From assembly GCF_000499385.1 (NCBI RefSeq), contig NW_013651719.1:57659-121658 (forward strand): DNA of 64,000 bases, in the 5' to 3' direction. The stretch comes from Eimeria necatrix (lineage: Eukaryota; Apicomplexa; Conoidasida; Eucoccidiorida; Eimeriidae). The translations under genes and the position numbers were made by a program. Within the stretch, counting starts at the first letter, position 1, and each line of letters starts with the position of its first letter. This document shows positions 48,101-61,263 of the stretch, in pieces. The notes under the pieces are model-generated. The model was not told the origin of the DNA. It was given only the letters and a program-made list of their open reading frames with translations, and searched no databases.

Positions 48101-49949
48101 CTCACTCCTTGTTTTATTTTCTTGGCTCCTTGTGCGGCATTGCCATTCCTGTCTATGCTGGCTGCGGCGCGTGGTCTGTGAACAGGTCCATCCAAAGACC
48201 CCAGAGGTGAAAGAGCGAATTCAGGAGATTCTGGACAACTCTTTCTTGTTTAGCGTGAGTTATGCAATCCCCTTTCCTGTTCTTTAGGGATCACGGTTTA
48301 GGCTTTTTACGTATTCTTACAGAATTGGCGGTCATGGTCGAGTTTGTAGTCATTACTGTCTACGGCATAGGGAAACAGTTTTCAGGTTTTAGTCAAGCTT
48401 CAAATATTTCATTTTGAGTCCTGACATGCGGGGTTTGATGCTTGAAGGCTCTTGTTTAGTGTCCATTGTTTAGTTAGGACTCAGGTTTTGCTTATTTTGT
48501 ACGCAGTCTTTGGATGTGGAGGAGATTGACGTGGTGTTAAATGCGTTTGAGGAGGTGGTTGTCAAGAAGGGTGAGACACTGATTAAGCAGGGCGCTGATG
48601 GTGACAAATTATATTTAATAGAATCCGGGGAGGCGGATGTGTTCAAAGAGGTTACAAAAGAGGGAACGAATGAAAAAGAAACCCTTAAAGTGAACACGAT
48701 GAAGCCAGGAGACACAGTGGGAGAGCTGGCTCTCATGTACAATGCACCGAGAGCAGCAACTGTCGTTGCTGCAACGGACCTCAAGCTCTGGTCTCTTGAC
48801 AGACAAACGTTCACTCACATTGTCAGGGACGCAGCAGCTAAAAAGAGGGAAATGTATGAAGAGAGCCTGAAGGAGGTGAGCCTTCCTTGCTGTACTCTTT
48901 TTTGCGCACACAAATTCTTTACCGTAGATAGTTAAGGTCTCGCCTGTTATTTCTCTGTTTAAGCTTCTACCCTAACGTCCATCGGCCTATTGACTGCCAT
49001 CTCTCTCTGAGGCAAAGCCGTAAAGCCTTAAACGCTGAACTCGCAACCTCCATCCGTCGCACAATTTGTTGTATATCCACCCGTGCTGCACCTGCGTCCC
49101 ACAACACCCTCATTTAACCTCCGAGAGCTGCATATTTCGGGCTTTCGTACCGTGTTTGGCTTTGTTTCGTTTGGCTCTGTCTCATTTGTTTGTTTGGATT
49201 ATTTTGTATTTTTGTGGTTCTGTGTCATATATCGTCGTTTATGCTTGTTTGATGTTTGTGTCCATAATTGCGTCTCCGTTTCACTTATCTGCATTTTGTG
49301 CTCAGCGTTGGTCGTCTGTGTTGGTACTTGTTTGTAGTCGTGTGTGTTTACACCAAATTTTGTATATTGTCTCCCGCTTGCGTACTCCACGTACTTCTGT
49401 TATTTGTAACGCTGCATGTGGAACAGGACAGATTGCTTGTTTCATGTCCACTTTATGTTACGCTTTGTGCTTCCCTTTGTCTTTCCGTGACCATGACATT
49501 TTTAGATTTTCCACTCTGTGTAGTGTTCTCCCTGCTCGTTTAATTTGTGTCAGGTGGAGCTGTTGAAGGACGTGGATGCCTACGAGCGCAGCAAAGTGGC
49601 GGATGCGCTGAAGTCGCAGTTATATCATGCCGGGGACACAATCATACGCGAGGGTGAGGCCGGCGACACATTTTATTTGCTATTAGATGGCGAGGCTGAG
49701 GCGGTGAAAGGGGGGAAGGTAGTGATGAAGTACAGCAGAGGCTCCTACTTTGGCGAGCTCGCACTCCTCAAAAACCAACCTAGAGCAGCAACAGTCACCG
49801 CCAAGACGGACTGCAAGGTGGCTTACATGGACAGGAGGAGCTTCAAGAGGCTACTAGGGCCTCTTGAGGGACTCCTCATGAGAAATATGGACCACTACAG
49901 AGCCGTCATGACGCAGCTGGGCCTAGACACCAAATATCTGGACAAGTAA
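45114..49949 (+). CDS. cAMP-dependent protein kinase regulatory subunit
   Basis: Binds cyclic nucleotide and holds the PKA catalytic subunit inactive. Exons: 45114..45133, 46822..46889, 47513..47574, 47913..48002, 48186..48254, 48507..48875, 49554..49949; all phases agree; 357 aa. Exon 1 encodes only MGNVCE plus two bases; joined to exon 2 this gives MGNVCEC, an N-myristoylation site (Gly2) beside Cys5 and Cys7, as expected for the membrane-anchored regulatory subunit of coccidia. An acidic stretch (EDDLDSNEGDDDVVDD) precedes the inhibitory segment KNRQSVSAEAYGEWNKKTNF (about residues 56-75). CNB-A phosphate-binding cassette GELALMYNAPRAATV; CNB-B GELALLKNQPRAATV; both keep the Gly-Glu and Arg needed for cyclic-nucleotide binding. 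Stop at 49947-49949. Exons 2-7 are firm; exon 1 is inferred from phase, donor and motif across a 1.7-kb intron. Confidence 0.88.
45235..45296. repeat. 31-bp exact tandem duplication in PKA-R intron 1
   Basis: Two adjacent, apparently identical copies of a unit starting CTTGTTGACCTACGGCAGGC occur at 45235-45265 and 45266-45296. Lack of divergence suggests a recent event. Confidence 0.85.
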
Positions 49950-52611
49950 ACTGTGCTCTGTGCGAACCCGCTCGCGCCCACGCCACCCCGTCCATACTTC
50001 TCAGCGCCCGCTGTACACTAACGCATCGTACTATTTTATGATTTTTTATATTGCCCTTGCAGCGTTATATTTGGTCAACACAAGAGGGCGTAGCCGCTGA
50101 GGGCAGGAGCAGCAGCTGCTGCACGCACGCGCAGCAATGCACAGAGGAAGTAAATAACGATTTCCGCAACTCTGGCTGCTGCTGCTCAAGCGACGCTGAG
50201 CAGAGCAGACGCTGCAGCACGTGCAGCTACTTCAGCTTCGCTGCTGTAGAGGATGGCTCGGGATTGGCCGGTCGGGGCGAGGACTCGTTTTTCTCTGATT
50301 TTGTCTTAACCGCAACGGCATCAAATAATTAATGCCTTTAATGGGGAGGGATGTAAGAATTTCGGTGGAGGACCAGCTACAGATTCAGCAGTACACCCGC
50401 CAAGGGGCAGCACTCAGATGCAGTGGCTGATGTGCGGCGTGGACTCTGTCTCTGTTGTGCGTGCTTGTTTGCTCTGTCAAATCTTTTGCTTTTTTTTCCT
50501 GGTGTGCGTGTTGGCTTGCTGCTTTGCATACATGCTTTTCTGCTGTGTTCGTTTACTTGTTCTTGTTTGCTCATTTTATCTGCCTTTATATATGTTCGTT
50601 TCTTTATTTGCTCTTTTGTTTGCATGGTTGGACATCTTTTACTGGTGTGTGCCTAGCGGTTTGTGACATCAAGGCGTGAACTCTGTGACTTTTTGCCTAT
50701 TTTCACCGTCTTCGAATGGAAGGATACTGTTCATGGATATACCAGAGGACGCACGAAGGAGTTAGACCCTTTACCCAGAGACGTAGAGCCAGGGAAAAAC
50801 AACACACCATGGAAGCCTACAATGCCCAAAGGTCACGAAACACACAACGACGGGGCCTATTCCGTCTAGGGCAGCTGTTTCCACGCGGAAGCCGGAGCAT
50901 GCTGTTAAGGTGCTGGAGAGGACCCTCTCTTTGACTGGCTGTTTGGAGAAAGGTCCATCCTACACCAAGTAGATCAATTAGGCCGCGAGCTATTACGGTC
51001 TATGACCCAGTGAGTAGAGCGAGGCAAGGCTGACCCACTGCAACACAGAGGCAGCCTCCGGCATCCCTCGCCCGATATCTCAATTTTCTGTAACGTTGCA
51101 TTTCATTATTAGTGTGAAGTAGTAGCTTAGGGACGTTATTACGACATTATAGCCCAGGGGGCCATGCAGCTGGTTTCTTCTGCAAAAGAAATTGAATTTT
51201 GGCGTAGGCGTGCACTGTGCAGTGCTTTGCTTTTAGATGCGGCAGTCCATGCTATTTATGAGCGCACCACACCCAGCACACCCCAGAGCAGCGTCACTAG
51301 TACTTAATTCATTCATGAAAACGAGTCATTCGTACCAACGGGCGCCGAATGGAAGTAGAATTGAAGACGCTGCAGTCAGCATCATCCGGTGCTCGCTGGG
51401 AATGGAACACTTGGCGCAAGTTACTGCCAGCCCGCATCGCGTGGATTGCATTACAGAATACTACGAGCAGTCTAAAAGGTGAAAAGCACTTGCACCGCGC
51501 GACTCCTCACCATTCTGTGCGCGGGGTTATGATGCTACCTCCACACTAATCTGAGGAACTCCGAGTCGTGGCTGGAGTTCGAAAACCTACTCTTTGCAGG
51601 GTCTACAGCAACACGCTTACTGATATGAAAAACTGCGTGGCATGAATGGAACTGATGCCTCGCGCGCTACCCACCGGTAAGTGCCACTACCAATCTGCTG
51701 TTCTCAACTCTTCACCTTATGACGGAAGGTTGCTTACAGGAGCAAGGGAGCTAAAATATAGCGTTCCACCGCGTGCCTCTTGATATAAAAAAGTCAGCAA
51801 AGAACAATGAAGACAAAGTCCAGGAAGGATGAGAGGCAGAACTGAATCGTCTCTCAGCCCTCCCCACCCTCAAGAGAATAAGCTGTTGAATGTTTTCGAC
51901 TGTACAAAGTGTAAAGCCCTCCACGCCTCTGTTGCATTACGCAAAACACGAAAGACTGACGCCGAGAATACCTGTCTGCACCGGAAACACGGTCTAGTAA
52001 ATCTTGGTCTCCTACTGTTCATAGCAAGCTAAATGCCACATGCAGTAGGGTATAATAACGCAGTACGACACATCTCAGCAACTGTTTTGCATTTTGCTGA
52101 AGAGCATCCCTCTGCCATTATACTTCGTGTCCTTCAGGCGCAAATTTTCGTTGGCCGTGTGCTTTGTCCGTCCAGATCCAAGACCAGCTTCCAGTTCTCC
52201 CGTGTGTTGCGTAATAAATGCGGTATGCGTAGGCATCATCTGTGCTAAGAAGGCTTCGCGGAAGATATATCGTGCTTAGCAAAAGCACCCGCGAAGCCAA
52301 GGCTGTCACGCCACCCAGTGGTGCATACTCCAGAGTGGCATGCTCTAGGAATGCAGTCATCAACACGAGCACTTATGCTACTTCATGCGGACCATCCCAT
52401 TCAACGACATCACCCCAATCAACAAAATCAACCCATTCCGATGAGCCATAGGCAAAAATAAATAGACAATGCCATCAGGGAAGGCCTGGCGTCCTCCCCA
52501 AGACAGATTTCAACAAGCGCATTGAACTGTTTCGCTAATCAAACTAAAATCTCCGCCACCTCAGTTCAGTCTTCACATTGTAAGGCCCTGATCAATGGCT
52601 AAGTTTTCGAA
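49950..52611. other. intergenic between convergent PKA-R and SAG genes
   Basis: No supported gene in about 2.6 kb. A short Cys/Ser-rich open frame at 50,051-50,332 has no recognisable domain. The rest is T-rich or mixed-composition DNA without trinucleotide tracts. Confidence 0.45.
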
Positions 52612-53972
52612 CTATATCAGCGATATACCAAGCAAAGCAGCTGCCAAGGTAATAAATGTTGGCGAAACCACCGGTGATGAGCTCTGTAGCACTTGGCGTA
52701 TCTTGACCCACTGGCTCTCCCTGTTATTCAACCACAAGGAACAACAACAGTGGCAAACATTAGTTGCTGGCATCCACTGCATGCACCAAAGTACTATTCT
52801 TGCTAACCATGTTGATGTGGTGAATTTGATCTGTGACAGCAACGGTCCCGACACCTATACATATCAGCAACCACTGATGCAAGCATTTACAAAATTCCTG
52901 CGCACTAGAAACTTACGTGAATGGCGCCTTTCCCTGAGTCAAGGCGACCGGATCAATTATGCACAGAAGAGCTCTGAACTGTGCAGCAAGCCGTCTCGTC
53001 TGTGCAGCTGGATTTGAAGCCTGTGCCCTGCTTTTGCCTTCCTCGTCTTGCGAGGGCAATTGCAGGGTGGTGGGCGTGCCGCTAACATCAGGAGGTGTTG
53101 GCTCTTCCTCGTTGGATGGCCGCGGTGGGCACTTAATATTTACGCAAGTGGCTGCTGGGTCATCCTGCGTGGTGAAGAGCGCCATGAAGGAAAGTATGCG
53201 CCAGTCGTCATAAGGCTTAACTCCTCTCTCGTAGGGAGGAGGCAAGGAAGATCCGAACTGCGAATATGCATCTTTCCAGTACCGCACGGCCGCCGCACAA
53301 TCCCGCGACTCCCCCTCCTGCACCATTGCCGCCAGGCTCACTCCCAGAGTAGGCATCGATACATGGGGATCACCTCCCTGCAGAAAGGCAGAGAAGAAGC
53401 AGCAGAAGTTACTGCCGGAGGCTCAAAAGTCAGCCACATAAGGGCCACAGACTGTGCTTACCTCGGCATTTCTGAAGTCGGCATCTATGCCGTCTGCAAC
53501 CGCATGTCGAAGCTATTCAGGTGTTAGCGCCACAGTACTATGATAGACAAATTTAATGCATGCATAGCTACTTATATAATGGTGCGAATGCTCATCATAA
53601 GCCCAGAGACAATCGTACCTTTTCAAGGGCGTTGCACAGGGCCACGTCGTCGTTCGCTTCTTCGTCCCCATAGTTTGGGGTTCTATCCTTGAAGGTACTA
53701 AATTTGGGGAGCCCCACACTCTCTCTCACCTTATTGAGCTCAGTCATGCAGTCAACAACCTCTACAGAGCCGCAGCACAAACATAGGGCAAGGCTAGGAA
53801 TTAAGGCATGTTGTCTTCTGTGGATTCCTTAGAGCTTCTTTCAAGCAATTGGTGAAGCCCTGAAATACTTCATGCAGCTCAGAAACCTACCGACAGAATC
53901 ATCTTCCGAGCTTGAAGACACCTTCGGCAACAACAGGGTGCTGGCGAGAGCCAGGAACCAAAATCCCATCAT
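52612..53972 (-). CDS. Eimeria SAG-family GPI-anchored surface antigen
   Basis: Secreted, lipid-anchored surface protein of the Eimeria SAG multigene type, with a cysteine-rich fold. Exons in transcript order: 53972..53891, 53761..53619, 53512..53462, 53377..52917, 52720..52612; 846 nt, 281 aa, all phases agree. Signal peptide MMGFWFLALASTLLLPKVSS. Body: VVDCMTELNKVRESVGLPKF, DDVALCNALEK, RDCAAAVRYWKDAYSQFG, LPPPYERGVKPYDDWRILSF, MALFTTQDDPAATCVNIKCP, ALLCIIDPVALTQGKAPFT. Six cysteines outside the signal fit the three disulfides of the family. The C-terminus ESQWVKIRQVL plus SPTFITLAAALLGISLI is a hydrophobic GPI-attachment tail. The start could be either of two adjacent ATGs. The gene looks intact. 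Family call rests on remembered motif pattern ('W.DA...F..LPP.Y', 'SF.ALY', 'PFT..QW'). Confidence 0.85.
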
Positions 53973-55845
53973 GATTAGGTCCAGATCCAGCAGTAGTAAA
54001 GAAATATATGCAAAGAGTGAAGACAAAGATATATTGAAAGATTTGAAATGAAGATCAAGAAGAAAGCAACAGCGGAAGGCTCTTCACCGCACCCACTGCA
54101 CTGGAAGCGCTTTCAAAGACGTGCGGCCGGGTGGGTGATCTGAGCGCCAAGAGAGCAATACTCCTACAAATTCAAGCGGGAAACACAACACTGCAGTCAT
54201 TAATGTCTATCAGTCCCCTTGAAGAGAAAGAACAACCGGTACGCTGTGCTGTACAAGGACGAATTCGTTCCTACCACAATCGATCTGTGGGCCAGCTCAT
54301 CTTCTTCACCGTTCATTCACATAACTGTCCTTTTTTTAACCCAGTTTTACTTAATGTCGTGTTCCAAACAAATGTGAGCCAAAGTTTTGATGTTGGGTGC
54401 CGGATTCCAGCCCATAAATTCCACCGTGTTAAGGCGCAAAGTAGAAGCTGGTTAGGTGCGGCATCATGTAGCAAACTAAAGGGAAAAAAGAAGCCAAGAC
54501 CTTACTGACCAGTTCTTACTATGACACAGCATTGAAAGCGCGTAGCACGCTGAGGAGAATTACAGAAACCATCTCCGGTGGCCAGCAAATCAAGATCGAT
54601 TCTACGTCTCCCGGCTATACTGCGCTGCTCTATATGCGCACGCGGTTTTAAACATCGCGTTTGCCTGTCACGAGATCCGTAGACACTGTGCCTTAAATCC
54701 TTTCACCACGCCCGTTCGAAAGGACAAAGCTGGGGAGCTCGTGAGCGAGCAGTCTACTCCCAAAAGTCTTCGGAGTCACCCAAAATGGGGGAATATTAGA
54801 GCATTCACTGGTACAACTTACAGGGTGCAGTTTCCATTCTTCATGGGTACCACCATCTGCCAAGAGGAGTGAATAGACTAGCTAGCAGTTACATAGCATG
54901 CGGCCGCCGCTATGGCAAGGAGAAGCGAATGCAGCTAATGTTCTTCACTGCAGAGCCGCTGAAAACTACATCGATGCGTTTCTTTATTCAACTGTGTTGC
55001 ATTTATATTCAACTGAGTTGCGTTCATATTCAAATGAGCTGCGTGTTCGCCCGACGCGCTGCCATTTTGTCGACATTGAACCGCACTTAACATCCAGCCT
55101 GCTCAACAGCTTCCAGAAACTGTACAACTACACTGGCTTGAACTTTTACTAGTACCATTTATAGAGCAGTACTCTATGCAGTAGTCGCGCATACAGCGAT
55201 CAACTGAAGCTCTTGAAACTTCGTAAAGCAGATATAGGTTAAGTCGAAAGATGTGCAAACATCCCAAAGAGTGGAGGAAACACTGTCCGCGCTTCCATCT
55301 TTTGTGTGCGACGGAGGAAGCAAGAGCCAGCTAGCCCACCTCCGTGCACGGCGTTGCCAAAATAAAAACAGCACACTCAGAAGTTATGTGCACTAAGACT
55401 TATATAACACATATTCAAACAGAAAAACAAAACCATAAAGAAGGGAACATTAGTCTTATGCATCCCTCCAGGTGCAGCGCGTCTTTCCTGTGCTTCCATT
55501 CGCAGTGACTGCACTGCAGCTTACCATTGTGAAATGCGGAATCCAACAAACCAAAATATCATAATACCACGCTGTATACCCTTATCGTGTAACCTCCCCA
55601 GTTATATCTTGCAATCCCACGAAATATCTGGATCCCGACGAACTGAGAGGATGTGTGCTTTGCAAATGCACTCATGAAAACAAACATGCTGACAACGGCA
55701 GCGTCTACTTCCGAAAAGCTGCCGGGTCCGGAAAAAAACAAAAAAAGAAATCCTGAATCACTCCCTGTAGATGATCGGTGCCGAAAACGTCTCCAGCCAC
55801 AAGTAAATGGCCGTTTAGATATCATCTGCTTTCCGCTGTTTCTCC
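53973..55845. other. upstream flank of SAG; no gene recognised
   Basis: It should hold the SAG promoter and 5' UTR next to 53,973. Plus-strand open frames at 54,131-54,508 and 54,898-55,152 lack recognisable domains. A 21-bp triplicated repeat lies at 54,986-55,048. Confidence 0.4.
54986..55048. repeat. three imperfect 21-bp tandem repeats
   Basis: Units begin ATTCAACTGTGTTGC, ATTCAACTGAGTTGC and ATTCAAATGAGCTGC at 54986, 55007 and 55028. The 21-bp period keeps a reading frame, but no surrounding gene was found. Confidence 0.8.
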
Positions 55846-56160
55846 TCAAGCACTCGTAGATGTGCTGCAGGCTCCCTCCGCATTCTCTTCCCTGACAGCC
55901 GCCTCATGAGAAACAAATGTTTCTTCCAGCTGCTCTCGCTGCTGCTCCTGCTGCTTCTGCTCCTGCTGCTTCTGCTCCTGCTGCTGCTGGTCTGCTTCTG
56001 TTGCTGCCGGGCTCTCCTGCACCCTTCGCTGGGCGTACAATTCCAGAGTGGGAGTTAACTCCGGCTCCAAAGGCAGGATCAACGGTGAAGCAACGGCCTG
56101 AGGGTTATAAGTGGCGAAAACCACCAAGAAAAAGCTCAAAATAAACGGGAGGTAAGCCAT
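55846..56160 (-). CDS. small putative secreted Gln/Glu-rich protein
   Basis: Single open frame of 104 aa from a true ATG at 56160 to the stop at 55846. It begins with a strong signal-peptide-like segment (MAYLPFILSFFLVVFATYNP, then QAVAS) followed by LILPLEPELTPTLELYAQRR and a short tandem repeat QQEQKQQEQKQQEQ, then an acidic end. It has no cysteine framework and no recognised domain. It lies about 1.9 kb upstream of the SAG gene on the same strand. Length and repeat content are modest, so chance or a first exon of a longer gene are possible. Confidence 0.4.
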   Translation of the reverse strand: MAYLPFILSFFLVVFATYNPQAVASPLILPLEPELTPTLELYAQRRVQESPAATEADQQQQEQKQQEQKQQEQQREQLEETFVSHEAAVREENAEGACSTSTSA

Positions 56161-59123
56161 TGTACATGTCGCCGGCAACAGGAATGCAAAGCGGGGCTCG
56201 AGGCGATTAGAAGGTTTGCACAGAAAATGATGGCTAAAATGATAATCTCAAGCACTTTAAATAGATGTCATAAAATGTTGAAGGTAAAACAAACTCTGCT
56301 TGTGAAGCCTGTGCGTGATACTCTGCGCAGCAACACCGGCCGCTTGCATTACATGTTGCAGCATGCAGCCCTGACCAGTGAACCAATGTAGCCCTGATAA
56401 CTAAAGAACAATAAAAAAATAGTAAAGCCGCACATAGCCAGCTCACTTCTAGTGTTTGTGGGCCAGAACGAAACCTAAACTGTATTGGCCAGCGGCAGGG
56501 TTTGGCTGTCCGGTGCTCCGTGGACTTTAGTTAATAACGTCTCCTCGGGAATTTGTACTGCGTGTTACTGTCAGATACTTTACACTACGGCGAAAATATT
56601 TGACTCATTCAAGGCTTACGACTTTTCCGCTGAGAAAGCGTGCCAGAGAAGAAAGATACGGTGTAGGGGTACAAAGGCCGTGTGCCACCGGTCAGACTAA
56701 TTCTTCACTGTGGCTTATGGACAGGCAAATCCTAGCACAAATCTGTCGAAATAGGCGTCCACTTAATAAATACAGTCAGGGGGAATGTTATGACACTTTA
56801 AAAGGTCAAGAAGACATCCTGTTCATCGTAATGGACCACAGCGCAGCCGACGCTGGGGTGACAAAAATGGCTCACTGCGCTGCGAGTACCCTCACGCTCA
56901 CAATGCAGTATCCACCTACTTTGTGGGCATTACACGGTGGTCCAAGCTTGCAATTGCACTGGTGGGGGAACCGCTGGAGACGCACAGATTGATTGGAAAT
57001 ATTCGGCGCTTCGGAATACGCTTAGAGTCTGACTCCGGACACTCTGCTCCAGCTTTATATTTCATTTTGCTTTTTACAAGGCACATGCCAAAGGCACACC
57101 GTAAGAGCTGTCTGCTCATTTCGATTCCAAAAAAGCTCTTGTGGAAAGGCCAGCTCCCATATTATCATAAATGAGTTGACTGTAATGTCTTATCCACTGA
57201 TAAGAACTAAAAGGAATCACCTTGGAGCTGTCTAGAACTTGGTATTATCTTTACAAGGCTCAGTTGGCTTTCCAGGCATAAATGGAAAGACAGGCCAATA
57301 CCTGCCGTGCACAACTGGCCAGTTCCCCTGGTACCATCCGCGACTACCCAAATGATACAAAAACAATTTTCCTGGATTCATCATACTTCTTTAATAAAGT
57401 TATTGGATACAATTGCACAGGAGAGCCGCTCGGTCAGATTGTCCTCAATTCTGAGTCAAGCCCAACGAACTATATCCTCAATTGGATGCAGTCGCTCGTA
57501 GCACAGAATTCACATCGGCTGAGCTCTTTTTGAGACCAAAAACGGCTCGCGCTCTTACTCAATTGGTGCCAGCGTTAGACTGTGCAGCCAACTGTACAGA
57601 AAATGCGGTTTTCGCGTCTCTAATAGCTTTTCCGCCTCTGGGTGATAGTTGTCGGCTTATGCTGGCACCAGTATTCAGCCCGCAAGACGCGCCAGCCTCA
57701 GTCAGCTAAATTTCTAGGCTTCTTTTTCCCTCGACAAGCGTTATCAAGCAGTGATATACTCGATAACATATCGTGTTTTCTCCACGCATGCCGAGGGAAG
57801 GGAATATGATTGACGGATTTTCGGGGCTTCCCACTTCGAGAAAAAAAATCAACGCACGCATTGGAATCCCATCAGCCCTTTCTCAAAAATTTGGATCTGT
57901 TGCTGTACTAGTAGTTTCAAATGGATGAGTTTTCCGTATTCACACCTGCATGTAATGGTTTCGGTTCATGCAGTAAAGCAGCGTTCTTCGTTACGAATCA
58001 GTGAATCAGAGGGAGAATCTATGAAGGAGAGTCTGTGGTGTACTGGCTTTTAACCAAAAACTTTACACTATTTCACGAACAAAAACAATACGAGACCGTG
58101 TGAAAACAGAAAAGAAACGAGTGCAAAACCTTTGATACAGGTACAGATGCAAAGTTTTTATAGGCGGTTGATATATTCTGATCGGCAAGGAGTGCGGCTG
58201 CCTGCATTCTTGCGATGGAACGAATACGGGTTCATTGATCCTCGCATGATATTGGAACTCAGACGCACATTGGCATTGTGGCCAACTAGTTTCAAATTGT
58301 CCAACTGACTTGGTTTTATTAATGTGGAAACTGCTAGGAGGCTCGTTATCCCCTCTTTCGCGGAAGCCCCACACGCGCTTTGGACTTCCTGTACGGCTGA
58401 TCAAAATCGTGGTTGTTGCGGTCTACAGTGCAGCGTGAACTATATCGTCAACTGCGAATCCAGGAGATTTTAATAGACAAACAATGCCCCAGTTATTCCC
58501 TCTGTTCACCGAATTCGTATTGCGTCCCAGAGCTGGTGTAGTGCACAGGCACTACAATAGGGCTTGTTGGTGACCTATAGAAGATAGCTAGCTGGTGACC
58601 TACAAGAGGTCATAACGCGGAACGAGGACAGGACCCTCTTACTAGGATCGAAGTAAGCCAATTTGTCGGCGAATTTGCATGTATACGCTAGACGTGCCTG
58701 TAAATAATTGGAGATTGGGGCTGGCCATAGCGCCGGCACCAGTGGAGGCCTCCTCCCCACAGGGCCTAGGAGGCGAGAACCCCGAGTGGGGAGAATTTTC
58801 AAGGGAGCAGTCGAAAAAAACTATGAATAAATGCTTTTCGTGATATTTGGACTTCCGTTTCAAAGAAATGCGCCGAAGGTACACGGTTATCATAGGCCCC
58901 TACTCGAGGGGGCAAGTAGCAGCGTAGTCGAAGCAGTAGGTGCTGTGCACTACAGCTCGCCTGGCGGCGCCAAAATGCATGCAAGCCATCAGCCACCTCG
59001 CAAAGGGTGCAGCAGGATTCTCCAGCAGAGTTTGTTATCAAGTCCTACTGCTTAATCAAGTAAGGGACTAGTCGGTTTTTCGTGCGTCGCCATTTTGTAA
59101 TGAACATTATGCTCATAAGTGAA

Positions 59124-59203
59124 ACTCACAAGTGAGGAAATTCCAGGGGGCAGCAGGACCTGCACTCACAAGTGAAGAATTTCCAGGGAGCAGCGGAAGC
59201 GGC
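59124..59203. repeat. 40-bp imperfect tandem duplication
   Basis: Two adjacent copies starting ACTCACAAGTGAGGAAATTC and ACTCACAAGTGAAGAATTTC, at 59124 and 59164, with a few substitutions and a common CCAGGG(G/A)(G)CAGC tail. Confidence 0.75.
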
Positions 59204-61263
59204 TGCTGCAGCGGCAACAGAGTCGATAAACCCTACCTTTAGGAATATCACAAAAATACTGTATGTTGAGGAGAGGACAGCTAGAATTTCAGTGTTTTAC
59301 AGCACGAGCCCATGATTGTTTGGAGTTCTCAATAGTTGGGGATAACGTGGATCTATGAGCGGACAACGTCAATAACACTTCTGTATGACCCACTAAGTGC
59401 GTAGCCATGTCAAGCTAGGCAGTGGCAGCAAACTTTTAACTACTACAGAAACTATCTGGGGCCAGAGTCTGCACTATAAGCAAAACTGCTACAGCATCTG
59501 ATCAAAGCAGTGCCGGGGTTCATCTGGACGAATGGACATACAACATTCGGCAGTAAGAAAACTCAACAAAGCGTAACTTTTGTACACACTGTTTTCTCTG
59601 ACCACACGAACTCTCGTATCAATAATTTGTGCGTGGAGGAAATAACCAAAGCAGATAAGCCAGAAGAAGAGTTGCGGATGTGCAAGTCAGATATTCAAGA
59701 CTAAAATGCAGTAAGCAACTATTTAAAAACGGGCAGATTTGCAACTGCTCTCAGGCACCAACTCTACCTGGAAAGATGTACCCGACCAATAATTCAGCGG
59801 AAACTAAAGCCATAACTTCGCTAAACGCTAATGCTAGAAATATCAGCTGAAAATTAGTGGAATAGGTTTCCACGGCCGCTCCTTTAATCTGATTAGGGAA
59901 GATGATTAGGGCGAGCTAGTCGCCGCCTTCGGTCAAGCTGGACGGCCAAGAGGCAAACTGGCAACAGAGGTTGGCAACAAAGGTTACCGCTAGAAAACAC
60001 ATGCCAGGAAACCAGTAGAACACTGGTAATGTCCGTCACTTGCGAGCCCCTGCAATATCAAAAGACTGTGTGTCGCATAAGGCACATAACAACCTACTAG
60101 GCACGCCAGTATGAGCTCTAAGCCGTGCAGAAAAGAAAAGCGGCCAAGAAGGCGGAAGAGTGGCAAGGACAGAAATTCCCCCCAAGGTCCAAAGGTGCGT
60201 TCAGTAGCTGTTCTCTAAGAAGTGGTGCAGCAATTGGAACGGCAGAAAATATGCGAATCAAGCCCTTTGAATAACTTATGGAGACATGAAACGAGAAATA
60301 CACTCGGGTGCTGGAGGACATTCTGGGCTACGACCACTGAAGCATAGCTGCCCGACAGGATCACCAGGCATTCTTTCGAATTTCGCAGAGCTTTTGAACA
60401 CGCGTTTACTGTGTACCATGACTATTTTAATTGCCAGCGAGTTCTAGCCCTAATCTGGTAGACAAGTGGGCTAATTTTTTGTAAGGAATCAGTGATATGC
60501 TATCTGAAAGCTTCCCGGGGACAACGCCACCTAAGAAAAAATTGTGGCACAGGGCAAATTTTATTCCACTAGCTCTGTACAGTGAACACGTTTTGTGCTG
60601 GCCCCCTTTTGGGCGATCTTGTTAGTTAATTAAACTGATATTCTTACAGGTGAACACTTTATTTTGCGAAAAATTATTATGGTTAATGTCGCACCTATAC
60701 ACCACATTAACTCTCTCAGTGGGCCGTATGATGCCGGCACTACACGAACACCGCATGTACGAATGCTCCGCATCAGGTGCGGAAAGTTCCTAAGCAGTAC
60801 TTCAGCTTCTTGAAGTAGGATAAAATAAAGGCCTCTTGCTGCCGACGCACTTCTCGAGCAGGATGCCCTGCCGCTTGGCGGAGGCGTATCAGAGCGAGAC
60901 TGTACAGCTTCATGGACAGATTGAGAGTAGACAAAAGCGCCACAGCTATAGTGGGGGGCTAAATATTTTCTTCTAATGCTATGATCTAGAAAGAACTACT
61001 TGGTCCCGAAGGACTATGATGACGGGGTTTCACGTGGAACTAGACTAGCCACGTGGCGGGTTGCGGACAGTCCCGCGACTCATGGACCCCAAGGGTTGGT
61101 TATTCAGTGCCTCAGCATTTGAAGGCTTAAAAGCTCCAGGGCCTGGAAGAGTTGGGCGACCAGCGTGCAGAAAGGCGAGACAAAATAGCGAGCAGAGCGT
61201 CCTTCGTGCGTCGCGAAGCTGGCCAGCTTGATGCTTCGGCGCCAACCATAGTCAAATGCGCCA

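Noticed and set aside
50051..50332. Cys/Ser-rich frame just after PKA-R
   Set aside because: The PKA-R stop at 49947-49949 is at the usual family end, and this frame has no start context or domain; most likely 3' UTR.
51570..51620. GAGTTCGAAAACC considered as a tRNA T-loop
   Set aside because: No matching acceptor, D or anticodon arms could be formed around it.
58063..58404. 113-codon minus-strand frame
   Set aside because: No recognisable domain and no plausible splice context; left as non-coding.
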